Assembly (NCBI GenBank): GCA_903642225.1
Contig: CAHJWI010000008.1
Location: 45,427-109,426, forward strand
Reading direction: 5' to 3'
From: Acidobacteriaceae bacterium
GTDB taxonomy: Bacteria > Acidobacteriota > Terriglobia > Terriglobales > Acidobacteriaceae
DNA length: 64,000 nucleotides
Position numbers and translations under genes: made by a program. The notes under the pieces are model-generated. The model ran no database searches. It was not told the origin of the DNA and was given only the letters and a program-made list of their open reading frames with translations. Below are positions 36,313 through 46,268 of the stretch, one piece after another; positions within the stretch are counted from its first letter, which is position 1; each line of letters opens with the position of its first letter.

Positions 36313-37704
36313 ATGTATGCCGCCATGCAGCGCGTCCACTTTATCGGTATCGGCGGCATTGGGATGAGTGGCATCGCGGAGATCGTGCTCTCGCTGGGAT
36401 ATCCGGTCTCCGGCTCCGACCTTCGCCGCTCAGCCACGACGGATCGTCTTGAAGCCTTAGGCGCAACGATTTATGAAGGCCATCGCGCCGAGCAGGCGTC
36501 CCAGGCGGATGTGGTCGTCACGTCTACAGCTGTGCCCGGCGATAACCCAGAGGTGGCAGAGGCTCACGCTCGCAAGATCCCCGTCATCCCTCGCGCCGAG
36601 ATGCTGGCCGAGCTCATGCGGCTGAAGTATGGCATCGCCGTTGCGGGGATGCATGGGAAGACTACGACTACCACGATGATCGCGGCTGTGCTGGCTGCTG
36701 GCGATCTTGATCCGACCGTAGTGGTTGGAGGCCGCGTCGACCTCTTCGGGTCCAATGCACGCGCCGGAACTTCACGTTATCTGGTGGCCGAGGCAGACGA
36801 AAGCGATCGCAGTTTCCTGAAGCTGTCTCCGATTCTGGCCGTAGTGACCAACCTTGATCGCGAGCATATGGACAGCTACACCGGCATGGCCGACGTGGAG
36901 AACTGCTTCGTGGACTTTATGAACAAGGTGCCGTTCTACGGCGCGGTGACCGCGTGCATGGACGACCCTCTGCTTCACGCGATTCTGCCAAGGGTGACGC
37001 GCCGGGTGATCACGTATGGCGCGCATCCTGAAGCTGCCTTCCGCCTCATGCCGCTCCCACGCTCCGGTAATTGTCACGCAAATTTTCACGTTCGCTTCGG
37101 TGCCGAGTTGCTAGGGCCATTTCAGCTGCATGTGCCTGGAAGACACAATCTGCTCAACGCCACAGCGGCGGTAGCCATCGGCGTGGAACTTGGCATTGAG
37201 CCGCAGCTGATTGCGAAAGGGCTTGCCAGCTTTAGAGGTGTCGACAGGCGCTTTCAGCACCGTGGAAGCGTTGGCGGCGTTGCGATTGTGGATGATTACG
37301 GCCATCATCCAACGGAGGTCCGAGCGACACTTTCGGCTGCGCGTGAGTGTGGGTATCGTCACATTCACGTGCTGTTTCAACCTCATCGCTACACCCGCAC
37401 CCGTGACCTGATGGACGATTTCGCAACGGCCTTTGCGCAGGCAGACACCGTGGAACTGGTCCCCATCTACCCTGCGAACGAACAGCCCATTGCCGGGGTG
37501 GACAGTGACGCGCTTGCCGCGGCACTCGCGGGCCAAGGGACTAAAGTCCATGTTTCCGATTCGCTGCAGCAGGCAGCGGACAGGGTGGCGGCGACTGCGA
37601 TGGAAGGTGACCTGCTGCTGACACTGGGCGCGGGATCCGTGTCGCACGCCGCTGCCATGCTGCTGCAGAACCTTGAGCAGCCGGCTCACGCAGCGGCGCT
37701 GTAG
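36313..37704 (+). CDS. murC: UDP-MurNAc:L-alanine ligase
   Basis: First amino-acid ligase of the peptidoglycan stem. 463 residues. N-terminal VHFIGIGGIGMSGIAE (UDP-binding), VTSTAVPGDNPEV, ATP loop GMHGKTTTTTMIAAVL (~114-129), EADESDRSFL, VTNLDREHMDSY, and the C-terminal VDDYGHHPTEV and FQPHRYTRT. The start ATG at 36313 is four codons before another ATG. It restarts the plus-strand dcw run after the embedded minus-strand pair. The frame that begins at its end and continues into ftsQ is not a fusion; ftsQ starts at 37844. No murB or ddl follows, unlike many dcw clusters. Confidence 0.97.
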   Translation: MYAAMQRVHFIGIGGIGMSGIAEIVLSLGYPVSGSDLRRSATTDRLEALGATIYEGHRAEQASQADVVVTSTAVPGDNPEVAEAHARKIPVIPRAEMLAELMRLKYGIAVAGMHGKTTTTTMIAAVLAAGDLDPTVVVGGRVDLFGSNARAGTSRYLVAEADESDRSFLKLSPILAVVTNLDREHMDSYTGMADVENCFVDFMNKVPFYGAVTACMDDPLLHAILPRVTRRVITYGAHPEAAFRLMPLPRSGNCHANFHVRFGAELLGPFQLHVPGRHNLLNATAAVAIGVELGIEPQLIAKGLASFRGVDRRFQHRGSVGGVAIVDDYGHHPTEVRATLSAARECGYRHIHVLFQPHRYTRTRDLMDDFATAFAQADTVELVPIYPANEQPIAGVDSDALAAALAGQGTKVHVSDSLQQAADRVAATAMEGDLLLTLGAGSVSHAAAMLLQNLEQPAHAAAL

Positions 37705-37843
37705 AGCCTTTCCACCCTCGGGAACGAGGGCCGTCGTTGACCGCGCACTGGAAGAGGTTGCCGGTGCGGATTCCGCATCGCCCATATCGGCTGGCGAGCC
37801 GCTACACTGTTCCCAAGCGATTCTTCGCGGCCCTGCTCAGGCC

Positions 37844-39229
37844 ATGCGGACTAACGAGGCACGAAAGACGGGACCGGCCCTGCTGGACCGGCCGGTAACG
37901 GCGGATGCGATGCCGCGTGCCGAACAGATACGGCGTGCGCCGTCAGAACCTTTGCGCGCCCGGCGTGAGTACCCGGGCGTGCCGAGCAACAGCGACTTCG
38001 ATCCGGATGACACCGCAGTACAAAGGAACCGCGGACGTGGAAGGCGGATTCGCCGTGGCTTGATTCCGCAGACCAGAACCGGACGGATTACTGCTGGAAC
38101 TTTGCTTGCCGTGGTGCTGGCGGCGCTGGCTGCCGGGTGCTACCAGACAGACCACTTTTTGCGCCATGATCCGCGCTTTTGCATTGCGTCTTCAAGCGAC
38201 ATTGAATTGCAAGGAAATATCCACCTCTCGCGCCCGCAGCTGTTGAGCATTTTCGGGGAGGATGTGGACAGAAACCTGTTTTCGGTACCTCTGCGCGAAC
38301 GTCGTGACCAACTGGAACAGATGCCTTGGGTAGAGCATGCCACCGTAATGCGCCTGCTGCCGAACCGGCTGCGCGTCGACGTTGTGGAACGGACGCCGGT
38401 GGCGTTTGTTCGGCAGGGAAGTTCGATCGGTATGACCGACCGCAGCGGCGTGTTGCTGGACATTCCACCGGACGCACCTGGCAATCCCAACTACTCCTTT
38501 CCCGTGATCACCGGGTTGAAGGCAGAGGATCCGGCAGAACTCCGGGAGCAGCGTATGCGCCTGTACAGCGCGTTTTTGCGCGATCTGGACAGCACCGGCA
38601 AGAAGGTCTCTACAGAACTGAGCGAGGTCGATCTGTCGGATCCGGAGGACTTGAAGACCTTGCTTCCCAGCGGAAGCGGGACAGAAACGCTGGTCCATTT
38701 CGGCACAGGCAACTTCCTGCACAGGTATAAGCGATTCCAGGAGCATATCGGAGAGTGGCGCACCCAGTATCCCCGATTGAGCAGCGTTGACATGCGCTAT
38801 GAGCGGCAGGTCGTGCTGCAGATGCCGCCCAAGGATTCCACTGTTTCTGCAGCCGGTGTCGACACGCCTGAGGCCAGAGTGACAGCGCCAAGGCAACCAG
38901 CGGCAACACTGCACGCAGACTCCGGGCGAAGACCACGAGACACGCAGACAGTGACGCACAAGGCCGTTGTTGCCCCCGTGCAGAGAACGGTGGTGGCGGC
39001 AGCGTTCTTGCCTTCAAAGCCGCCCATAGCAGCACCCGTTGCAAGCACAACGCGACCACCGGCTGGTTCGCCGAGACCGATCGTCCTGCACCGCCCCGAC
39101 GCAGCACCCTCGGCGCGGACGCCCGACGCAGCCGCCGCAAAGCAGGCGGACATCGCGAAACGGGTTGCGAAGATTAAGGAATGGATGGCACAACGGCAGA
39201 AGGCACGGGCACCTGCAGCAAAGAGGTAA
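37844..39229 (+). CDS. ftsQ: Cell division protein FtsQ with long C-terminal extension
   Basis: Bitopic divisome protein that bridges FtsA/FtsZ in the cytoplasm and FtsW/FtsI in the periplasm. The start was placed at ATG 37844 (MRTNEARKTG). About 80 Arg-rich cytoplasmic residues precede one membrane helix (GTLLAVVLAALAAGCYQ, ~84-101). The POTRA domain (~115-190) reads IELQGNIHLSRPQLLSIFGE and ends MPWVEHATVMRLLPNRLRVDVVERTPVAF. The FtsQ beta domain continues to ~330. The last ~125 residues are Pro/Ala/Arg/Thr-rich and not part of the family core. A 131-bp gap separates it from ftsA. Confidence 0.88.
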   Translation: MRTNEARKTGPALLDRPVTADAMPRAEQIRRAPSEPLRARREYPGVPSNSDFDPDDTAVQRNRGRGRRIRRGLIPQTRTGRITAGTLLAVVLAALAAGCYQTDHFLRHDPRFCIASSSDIELQGNIHLSRPQLLSIFGEDVDRNLFSVPLRERRDQLEQMPWVEHATVMRLLPNRLRVDVVERTPVAFVRQGSSIGMTDRSGVLLDIPPDAPGNPNYSFPVITGLKAEDPAELREQRMRLYSAFLRDLDSTGKKVSTELSEVDLSDPEDLKTLLPSGSGTETLVHFGTGNFLHRYKRFQEHIGEWRTQYPRLSSVDMRYERQVVLQMPPKDSTVSAAGVDTPEARVTAPRQPAATLHADSGRRPRDTQTVTHKAVVAPVQRTVVAAAFLPSKPPIAAPVASTTRPPAGSPRPIVLHRPDAAPSARTPDAAAAKQADIAKRVAKIKEWMAQRQKARAPAAKR

Positions 39230-39360
39230 ACCGCAGAACGTAAGCTGCGTGGACTCTGCACCGTTCGAGCCATGAGCGAGCAGTTCGAGTAGCGGTAGGA
39301 TAGACAGCAACCGTCACACGTCATCATCAAGGAACTCACGCAAGAGGCAGGCTGTCCGCA

Positions 39361-40590
39361 TTGGCAGAGAAGAACGACACTCTCATCACCGTCCTGGATG
39401 CCGGCAGCTCGAAGAGTTGCGTGCTGGTTGCAGAGGTGCACGACGGCGTGTTGCGCTACCGCGGGCACGGCATTGAGAAGTCCAAAGGAATGCGCAAGGG
39501 GCTGATCGCAGAACTGGCACCCGCTGCGGACGCCATTAACCGAGCAGCCCTGACAGCGGAACGCATTACGCGCATGGGCATTGAAACCGCGGTTATCGGT
39601 GTTGGTGGAACCCATGTGCGCGGCATCAATTCTCGCGGCGGCATAAGCATGGGCAGCCGGATGCGCGAGATCACCCGTGAGGAAGTCCGTGCGGCGGTTG
39701 ACCGCGCTCGTTCTGTCGCGCTGCCAGCCGACCGCGAGATTCTTCACCTGCTGCCGCAGGAGTTCATTCTTGACGACCAACCTGGTATTCATGACCCGAT
39801 CGGTATGGTCGGCACCAAGCTGGAGGTGAACCTGCACCTAAGCACGTGCTCCGGTGGCGTTGCGCAATCCGTAGTCACCTGCGCGAACCGCGCCGGGCTG
39901 GAGGTGGTGGACACCGTGTACGAGGGACTTGCCTCCGCGGAATCCGTGCTTTCCGCCGACGACCGGGAACTCGGCGTGTGCATAGCAGACATTGGAGCAT
40001 CCACGACGGAGCTTGTGGTGTTCTTTGAAGGTTCCGTCGCGCATACGGCGGTCCTACCCATTGGCGGCGACCACTTCACAAATGACTTGGCGGTTGGTCT
40101 GCACGTGACCCAGCAGGAGGCCGAGCAGTTAAAGCTGGAGTATGGCAACTGCGTTGTGACCAGCGTTCCGTCGTTGAATGAGATTGAGGTCGGCGGCGAT
40201 CTGGCGACGGGTGGCACCACCGCGCCACGGCTGGTGAGGCAGCGGTTTCTGGCGGAGATCCTGGAGCCGCGTGCACGCGAGCTGTTCACCATGCTGCGCA
40301 ACAACCTGCGGGAGGGTGGTGTACTCGAAGCCCTGGGTACCGGGTGCGTGCTGACCGGGGGCGGCAGCAAACTTCCGGGCCTGCTTGAGGTTGCTGAATC
40401 GTTGCTGCGCACGCCGGCGCGCATCGGCTCGCCCGTCCAGCTAAGCCGCATGCCGGCGGAGCTTGCCGCGCCGGAGTTTGCCACGGCGATCGGCATGCTG
40501 CTGTATACGCATCGGACCCAGGTGCGCCGTGCCAATGAGGAGCTCGGCCTAAAGCAGAAATTGAAGGCCATCTTTGCCGGCAGTTTTTAG
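39361..40590 (+). CDS. ftsA: Cell division protein FtsA
   Basis: Actin-like ATPase that tethers FtsZ to the membrane. 409 residues, TTG start at 39361 preceded by GAGGCAGG. Phosphate-1 motif [15 protein letters not shown] (~10-24), the 1C subdomain, phosphate-2 [15 protein letters not shown] (~203-217), and adenosine motif [21 protein letters not shown] (~324-344). The C-terminal [18 protein letters not shown] is the amphipathic membrane-targeting helix. ftsZ follows 185 bp downstream. Confidence 0.96.
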   Translation: MAEKNDTLITVLDAGSSKSCVLVAEVHDGVLRYRGHGIEKSKGMRKGLIAELAPAADAINRAALTAERITRMGIETAVIGVGGTHVRGINSRGGISMGSRMREITREEVRAAVDRARSVALPADREILHLLPQEFILDDQPGIHDPIGMVGTKLEVNLHLSTCSGGVAQSVVTCANRAGLEVVDTVYEGLASAESVLSADDRELGVCIADIGASTTELVVFFEGSVAHTAVLPIGGDHFTNDLAVGLHVTQQEAEQLKLEYGNCVVTSVPSLNEIEVGGDLATGGTTAPRLVRQRFLAEILEPRARELFTMLRNNLREGGVLEALGTGCVLTGGGSKLPGLLEVAESLLRTPARIGSPVQLSRMPAELAAPEFATAIGMLLYTHRTQVRRANEELGLKQKLKAIFAGSF

Positions 40591-40775
40591 TTTTGCTGAC
40601 AGAGCTTGCGAACGTACCCACTCCGGCACTCCGCCGCCGAAGCAAACGCTGTCTCTCCACAACTCGCCGTGACAGAATCAAAGCAATAGGCGCACAGCAA
40701 ATGCGCAAAGCCAATCTGCATTCCCCTTTTATTAACGTTTCTGCCGAACGGCGCCATCCAGGAGTACCAAGACCC

Positions 40776-42428
40776 ATGCAGCCCGACGACGATCTCCGCA
40801 TCCAGTACCTCGAAGACATGCCACGTGGAGCACGCATCAAGGTCATCGGCGTAGGCGGTGGCGGCAATAACGCCGTGAACCGGATGATTGCGGCGCATGT
40901 GGAAGGTGTAGAGTTTATTGCCGCTAATACGGACGTGCAAGCGCTTAAGACGAGCATGGCACCGGTCAAGCTGCAGCTTGGCGTAAAGCTGACCAGCGGT
41001 CTGGGTGCGGGGGCGAATCCGGACGTTGGCCGGCGCGCGGCGCTGGAAGATTCCGACAAGATCATCGAGGCGTTGGAAGGTGCGGACATGGTTTTTGTCA
41101 CGACCGGGCTTGGCGGAGGCACCGGCACTGGCGCGGCACCGGTGATCGCATCGCTCGCCAGCGAAATGGGAGCGCTGACCGTAGCCGTCGTTACGCGACC
41201 GTTCGCCTTTGAGGGCAAGCGCCGGTCGATGCAGGCCGAACGCGGGCTGCAGGAACTGCTGGACGCCGTCGATACCGTGATTGTGATTCCGAACGAAAAG
41301 CTTCTTGCGGTGGCTCAGGATACTGGTTTTTTTGAGAGTTTCCGCATTGCCGACGATGTGCTGCGCCAAGGCGTACAGGGCATCTCGGACATCATCACGA
41401 TTCCTGGTGTGATTAACCGTGACTTTGCCGACGTAAAAACCACCATGGCCGGCATGGGCTATGCGGTGATGGCGACCGGCATGGCCAGCGGAGAGAACCG
41501 CGCTATTGAGGCTGCCCACGCGGCGATGGCGTCTCCATTGCTGGAGGCGGGCGCCATCGATGGTGCACGCGGGATCTTGATCAACATCACCGGCTCGTCA
41601 TCGCTGAAGCTTAATGAGGTCAATGCCGCGTCCACGCTGATTCAGGACGCCGCGCACGAGGATGCCAATATCATCTTCGGCGCCGTGCTGGACGAGAGCA
41701 TGGGCGACCAGATCAAGATCACGGTGATCGCCACAGGCTTTAAGGACCGCACCGACAACAGCTCTGAGCGGCGCGACTACATGCTGCAGCAGAGCGCGCT
41801 TCCAACGTATCGTGCATCCTCGCTCGATGCGCATTTCGTACCGCCGATTGTGAAGGCAGTGGTGCCGCCGCCCGTTTCATTACCGCAGAACGGCAAGCAG
41901 GAGTCGACAACAGCGACCGCCGTTCCACCTGCCGCGCCGAGGATTGAAGCTACACCTGAGCCGTTGCAAGTATTGCCATCACCGGTGGCGGCGCCCGCCG
42001 CCACACGGCAGCCGGTGTACACCCCGAATGCAGACGCGCTTGCGCCAAGTTTTGCGAACGCGTTGCACAATGCGTTTCAATCGTCGGGGCCCATTCCCAT
42101 CATGGCCGCAGAGGAAATTGACTATGAGGAGACTGTCTCCACAGACGATCCCTTTGGCCTGGACGATGAGGACGAGCACATAAAAACTGCGGCACCGATG
42201 CCTACAGTTCCTGCTGTGCCGGCTTCCATCTTCGATGACGACTTTTTTCTTCGCGGCCGTCGCCGCGGCGACGCGGAAGCTTCAGAGGTCGATACCAGCC
42301 GCGACCCGCAACTGCGGCCGGACGTGCGGGTACCTACCTTCGGTGGCCTGGCGCCCGCACAGGAGCCGCAGCATGCCGACGACGACGAGTTGGACATTCC
42401 GGCATTTCTTCGACGCGGTACCCACTAG
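40776..42428 (+). CDS. ftsZ: Cell division GTPase FtsZ with long C-terminal linker
   Basis: Tubulin-like GTPase forming the Z-ring. The start was set at ATG 40776 ([19 protein letters not shown]) with AGGAG 11 bases upstream; the upstream frame is not conserved-looking. 550 residues. GTP-binding [17 protein letters not shown], the tubulin signature [13 protein letters not shown] (~112-124), and NVDFADVK-like [10 protein letters not shown]. The core ends near residue 320. A ~220-residue Pro/Ala/Thr-rich disordered linker follows, then the conserved tail peptide DIPAFLRR (~540-547) that binds FtsA. The linker is longer than the usual 50-100 residues. Confidence 0.96.
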   Translation: MQPDDDLRIQYLEDMPRGARIKVIGVGGGGNNAVNRMIAAHVEGVEFIAANTDVQALKTSMAPVKLQLGVKLTSGLGAGANPDVGRRAALEDSDKIIEALEGADMVFVTTGLGGGTGTGAAPVIASLASEMGALTVAVVTRPFAFEGKRRSMQAERGLQELLDAVDTVIVIPNEKLLAVAQDTGFFESFRIADDVLRQGVQGISDIITIPGVINRDFADVKTTMAGMGYAVMATGMASGENRAIEAAHAAMASPLLEAGAIDGARGILINITGSSSLKLNEVNAASTLIQDAAHEDANIIFGAVLDESMGDQIKITVIATGFKDRTDNSSERRDYMLQQSALPTYRASSLDAHFVPPIVKAVVPPPVSLPQNGKQESTTATAVPPAAPRIEATPEPLQVLPSPVAAPAATRQPVYTPNADALAPSFANALHNAFQSSGPIPIMAAEEIDYEETVSTDDPFGLDDEDEHIKTAAPMPTVPAVPASIFDDDFFLRGRRRGDAEASEVDTSRDPQLRPDVRVPTFGGLAPAQEPQHADDDELDIPAFLRRGTH

Positions 42429-42473
42429 CGCCTTTACCGTACGGCTCGTCCAACACATCAGAGGAGGGCTTCT

Positions 42474-43811
42474 TTGCCGCACATCGCTTCCCTGTTTTTT
42501 CGTAGCACTTTCTGCCGATTCACCTCTGCAGTACTTCTTTTACCGATGCTCAGTGCTTCTGCCGTGATCCGGAGCACTGGCCGGCCGCTGCCGCGCCACC
42601 CGGCACATGTACATGAGAGCGCCCGTGCGACCCGCCACATGGCGGCGCTGCAGCACAGCCGTCGCGGCGGGTCACGCAAGCAGGTTGTCCGATCCGCAAC
42701 GCATGTGGTGACTCACCGCGACCGCCATGGCCGGCTCGTCCGCACGCGCGTTGCATTGGCTCCGCGCCGCTTTTTCGAACGATTCTCTTCGCCGTCATTC
42801 ACCTACGACACGACCAGCCTGACAGCGGGGGACGTAACTACCGGTGAAGATTCGCTGATCCGGCAATCGCTGGTGGATGCGCTTGGCAACTACAACGGCA
42901 CAGCCCTTGCAATTGATCCCAAAAACGGGCGCATTTTGAGCATGGTCAACCAGAAAATGGCACTTGGACCGGGTTCGGAACCGTGCTCGACCATCAAGCT
43001 TACGGTGGCCCTGGCCGCGCTGTCTGAAGGCTTGGTCAAGGCGGATACACCTGTTTCGCTTGGCGGCAGCTACCGTGTGAACCTGACCTATGCCTTGGCC
43101 AAAAGTGTGAACCCTTATTTTGAAGTGCTTGGCCGGCAGATGGGTTTTGAGAAGCTGAAGCACTACGAGAACGAGTTCGGCCTGGGCGAACTGGCCGGCT
43201 ACAACATTCCGGGCGAAACTCTGGGTGTATATCCGGACCATGTGCTGCCTGAGACGCTGGGAGGTGTGGGGCGCATGTGCTCGTTCGGCGAATCCGTGCA
43301 GATGACACCCATGCAGCTTGGCGCCATCGTTGCGGCTATTGCGAACGGCGGATCGCTCTTCTACCTGCAGCACCCTACCACGCCAGAGGAGATTGCCAGC
43401 TTCCAGCCTCGCCTGAAGCGCACCTTGAACATCAAAGCTGCTGTGCCGGAGATGCTGCCGGGCATGGCCGGTGCGGTTAACAGCAATTACGGCACGGCGC
43501 GCCGGCTGCGTGTAAATTTTGGGGACTTCCCCGTGCTGGGCAAGACCGGAACTTGCAGCAACAACGGAACACGGTATGGCTGGTTTGCCGGCTACGGTGA
43601 TGGACCCTCCGGACGCATTGTCACAGTCTTCTTCCTGACGGGAGGCCGGCCGACATTCGGCCCCAAGGCTGCGGAGCTCACAGGTGTCTTCTACCGGGCA
43701 CTTTCGAATCGGGCGTACTTTGGGCAGAAACCTATCGTCCCCGTCGTTCTGCCCAGCCTCAACGAGACGGACACCAGTGAGGACTCCGGCGAGCCGGAAC
43801 CTTCACTTTAG
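42474..43811 (+). CDS. Penicillin-binding transpeptidase-domain protein
   Basis: 445 residues starting at TTG 42474, with a strong GAGGAGGG five bases upstream. Signal or anchor segment (FTSAVLLLPMLSASA), ~70 Arg/His-rich residues, then a transpeptidase domain from ~125. The entry strand GTALAIDPKNGRILSMVN is typical of PBPs. Active-site motifs are complete: STIK (172-175) with the nucleophilic Ser, SVN (211-213), and KTGT (357-360). No class B dimerisation domain or glycosyltransferase domain is present, so this is not FtsI. It could be a small transpeptidase, an endopeptidase-like PBP or a class D beta-lactamase relative. It directly follows ftsZ. Confidence 0.85.
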   Translation: MPHIASLFFRSTFCRFTSAVLLLPMLSASAVIRSTGRPLPRHPAHVHESARATRHMAALQHSRRGGSRKQVVRSATHVVTHRDRHGRLVRTRVALAPRRFFERFSSPSFTYDTTSLTAGDVTTGEDSLIRQSLVDALGNYNGTALAIDPKNGRILSMVNQKMALGPGSEPCSTIKLTVALAALSEGLVKADTPVSLGGSYRVNLTYALAKSVNPYFEVLGRQMGFEKLKHYENEFGLGELAGYNIPGETLGVYPDHVLPETLGGVGRMCSFGESVQMTPMQLGAIVAAIANGGSLFYLQHPTTPEEIASFQPRLKRTLNIKAAVPEMLPGMAGAVNSNYGTARRLRVNFGDFPVLGKTGTCSNNGTRYGWFAGYGDGPSGRIVTVFFLTGGRPTFGPKAAELTGVFYRALSNRAYFGQKPIVPVVLPSLNETDTSEDSGEPEPSL

Positions 43812-44000
43812 AACGCACAAACGAGCCGTTTTGCGCGCGGATGCATTCTCCATGGGGGACGATTCTCCTGGAGCCGCACTAACGGTTCACCGCTCCATGA
43901 CTTTGCGGCAGGTGTTCTCTGCGTTGGGCCGGACACAAAGAAGATTGAAGCTGGATCTGTCCGCCGCGCCGCGTAGAACGAGGTTAGAAAGGAAGCTCTG

Positions 44001-44921
44001 TTGACGAGCCGCTCTGTCACTGCCCTGTTTACCGGATTTACAATCGCCGGCAATACGGTCTTTGGCCTGCTTGCGGCGGCGCTGTGGGGCGGCGGTGACT
44101 TCGCGGGCTCCATGGCTGTAAAGCGGCTGAACGGAACGATTCGTGGATCGTTACTGGTGGTGGTGCTGGGGCATGCGCTCAGCCTGCTCTGCCTTTCCGG
44201 TTGTGCTGTGGGTCTGCACGACGCGGTGCCTCATGGGATTCCCATGGTGTGGAGCGTGTGCGGAGGTGCTATCTCAGGGGTGGCGCTTGTGTTTTTCTAT
44301 CTTGCATTGGCGAGTGGCCACATGGGGTCTGCCGCGGCCGTAAGCGGACTAATCTGTGCAGCGCTGCCGGCCGTGGTTTCCGCGCACACAGAAGGCCCTC
44401 CGGGTTGGAGGCGGCTGCTTGGCTTTGCGCTTGCCGGTGGTGCCATCTGGTTGATCGCCAGCGCACGTGAGGGTGCCTCACGCAAGGCGATGCTGCTGTC
44501 AGTCGCGGGTGGGGTGGGCTTCGGGGTATATTTTGTCGCGCTAAAACAGGGCGGCACCGTTGGCCTTTTGTGGCCCGCGGCGGCCGCGCGTGTTGGCAGT
44601 CTGTGCATGTGCAGCTTGCTCCTGCTGATCTTTACGGCGCAGGAGCGGCGACATCCACCCCCAATGGACAGTGTGACACCAGCTATTTGCCGCAGTGCGC
44701 TGGCGTGGATTTTGGGTGGCGCAACGTTGGATACGGGCGGCAATCTTTGCTTCATGCTGGCTACGCAGACCGGCAGGCTGGATGTTGCGGCGGTGCTTGC
44801 CTCTATCTACCCGGCCGGCACGATTCTGCTGGCGGCTGCCGTGTTACATGAACAGACGTCACGCCAGCAGAAACTGGGGATGTGTCTTGCCTTACCGGCC
44901 ATCGTCTTAATCACCTTGTAG
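44001..44921 (+). CDS. EamA/DMT-superfamily transporter
   Basis: 306 residues with about ten hydrophobic segments arranged as two five-helix repeats, the EamA pattern (ALWGGGDFAGSMAVKRL; YLALASGHMGSAAAVSGL in the first; FMLATQTGRLDVAAVLASIYPAGTILLAA in the second). The TTG start at 44001 has AAGGAAG upstream. It probably exports a small metabolite; the substrate is unknown. It converges on the PPK2 gene with a 4-bp gap and lies 189 bp after the PBP-like gene. Confidence 0.87.
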   Translation: MTSRSVTALFTGFTIAGNTVFGLLAAALWGGGDFAGSMAVKRLNGTIRGSLLVVVLGHALSLLCLSGCAVGLHDAVPHGIPMVWSVCGGAISGVALVFFYLALASGHMGSAAAVSGLICAALPAVVSAHTEGPPGWRRLLGFALAGGAIWLIASAREGASRKAMLLSVAGGVGFGVYFVALKQGGTVGLLWPAAAARVGSLCMCSLLLLIFTAQERRHPPPMDSVTPAICRSALAWILGGATLDTGGNLCFMLATQTGRLDVAAVLASIYPAGTILLAAAVLHEQTSRQQKLGMCLALPAIVLITL

Positions 44922-44925
44922 GCGC

Positions 44926-45744
44926 TCAAATGTGCAGTGTAGTGACATCCAGGTCAGACTTGGGGTATTCGAGCTTTAGCCCCTTCAGTGCATTCACGAT
45001 GACCGTGGAAATCGCAATATTGCGATGCCACTTGTGGTCTGCGGGAATGACGTACCACGGGGCTGCCGGCGTACTAGTCTCCGCAAATATATCGTCGTAG
45101 GCCTGCTGGTATTTGCTCCAAAATTTCCGTTCCGCAAAATCGCCTGCAGACAGCTTCCAGTGCTTGTCCTTGTCGTCGATACGGGATTGCAGGCGCTTGC
45201 CCTGCTCCTCCTGCGAGATGTGAAGGAAGAATTTCAGTACAGTGATGCCGCTGTCAGCCATCAGGGATTCAAAGGCACAAATGTCTTTCATCCGCTGTCG
45301 CGTGGTTTTGCGATCGATACTGCCGTGCACGACCGGCGCCAGAACATCTTCGTAATGGGATCGATTGAAGATACCGATCATGCCGCGCGCTGGAGCAAAT
45401 GGGTGCACGCGCCAGAGGAAGTCGTGCTTTAGCTCGACCGGTGTGGGCACCTTGAAGGAAGCCACGTTGCAGCCCTGGGGGTTTACACCGTCGAAGATGC
45501 CGCGGATTGTTCCATCCTTGCCAGAGGTGTCCATCCCCTGAAGAACGATCAGTACGCCGTTTGTGCTGCCGGCGTACATGACCTCCTGCAGTTTGGCCAG
45601 AAGCTTGCGCTGTGCTTTGAGCTCCCCGTCCGCCTCGTCATCGTTTTTAAACTTACCCGTGCTGCCGGTGGGGATGTGCTTGAGCCGGAGCGGCTTGCTA
45701 GCGTCGATGCGGTATGCGGAAAGGTCTTTCAATGGGTCACTCAC
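44926..45744 (-). CDS. ppk2: Polyphosphate kinase 2 family protein
   Basis: 272 residues of the single-domain PPK2 fold, which transfers phosphate between polyphosphate and nucleoside mono- or diphosphates. Walker A LQGMDTSGKDGT (~67-78), NPQGCNVASFKVPTPVELKHDFLWR lid region, and Walker B-like GIFNRSHYEDV (~122-132). This pattern fits the class that phosphorylates AMP and ADP (class III or I); the exact class cannot be fixed here. The start is a GTG at 45744 with a weak ribosome-binding site. Confidence 0.92.
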   Translation of the reverse strand: MSDPLKDLSAYRIDASKPLRLKHIPTGSTGKFKNDDEADGELKAQRKLLAKLQEVMYAGSTNGVLIVLQGMDTSGKDGTIRGIFDGVNPQGCNVASFKVPTPVELKHDFLWRVHPFAPARGMIGIFNRSHYEDVLAPVVHGSIDRKTTRQRMKDICAFESLMADSGITVLKFFLHISQEEQGKRLQSRIDDKDKHWKLSAGDFAERKFWSKYQQAYDDIFAETSTPAAPWYVIPADHKWHRNIAISTVIVNALKGLKLEYPKSDLDVTTLHI

Positions 45745-45812
45745 TTCGTGAAACTGTCATGAAAGGAGACGGCGACTATGCCAGGAAGGGTGCTTGCGTC
45801 GCACACAGTAAA

Positions 45813-45831
45813 GGCGTCCTGCAAGGACGCC
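45813..45831 (-). terminator. Terminator after tatA
   Basis: Perfect 8-bp stem GGCGTCCT / AGGACGCC with loop GCA. On the minus strand it is followed by TTTACTG. It lies 25 bp beyond the tatA stop. Confidence 0.7.
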
Positions 45832-45855
45832 CTCTAGAGCACCGATTGGAAAGTG

Positions 45856-46071
45856 CTACTTAACTTCAGGCGTCTTGTCATTCGCGACGGGTGTGACGAT
45901 GTGTGCGTCGTTCTTCACGTCGTCGGTGACGCCCTTCATGCCTTCTTTGAAGCCACGCAATCCCTCGCCGAGCCCTTTTCCAAGTTCCGGCAGCTTTCGA
46001 CCGCCAAAGAACACAAGTAGAACGACACCGATGACGAGAAGGTGAGTCGGCTGAAACAGGTCATTGAGCAT
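45856..46071 (-). CDS. tatA: Sec-independent translocase subunit TatA/TatE
   Basis: 71-residue pore subunit of the twin-arginine export system. ATG 46071 has GGAGG seven bases upstream; the open frame extends much further upstream but without conserved content. The short N-terminal membrane helix LLVIGVVLLVFFGGRKLPELGKGLG contains the FGGRKLPELG hinge, followed by an amphipathic helix (LRGFKEGMKG) and an acidic tail. tatB and tatC are not adjacent. It is divergent from the outer-membrane barrel gene (197 bp). Confidence 0.93.
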   Translation of the reverse strand: MLNDLFQPTHLLVIGVVLLVFFGGRKLPELGKGLGEGLRGFKEGMKGVTDDVKNDAHIVTPVANDKTPEVK

Positions 46072-46268
46072 GGGGAACCTCCGGTACACGGCGCGAGACG
46101 GGCTCAACGCAGACAAGCACATTGTCGCACGAAAGGCACCACGCCTGCCGTTGCGGGTCGCGCGACAAGAGCCTGTTTTCGCACGGAAAACGTCGAACGG
46201 TATATCGTAAAGGCTGTGCCGGAGCCGCGCTTGTACCTGGCTGCACAGGCACAATCGTTTGGAGGACC

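Noticed and set aside
37673..37843. A murC-ftsQ fusion or longer ftsQ N-terminus
   Set aside because: The open frame begins inside murC in another phase. The ATG at 37844 gives a normal cytoplasmic segment before the membrane helix.
40593..40775. Longer FtsZ N-terminus
   Set aside because: The 61 extra codons are Arg/Pro-rich and not FtsZ-like. The ATG at 40776 has AGGAG upstream and the expected N-terminal sequence.
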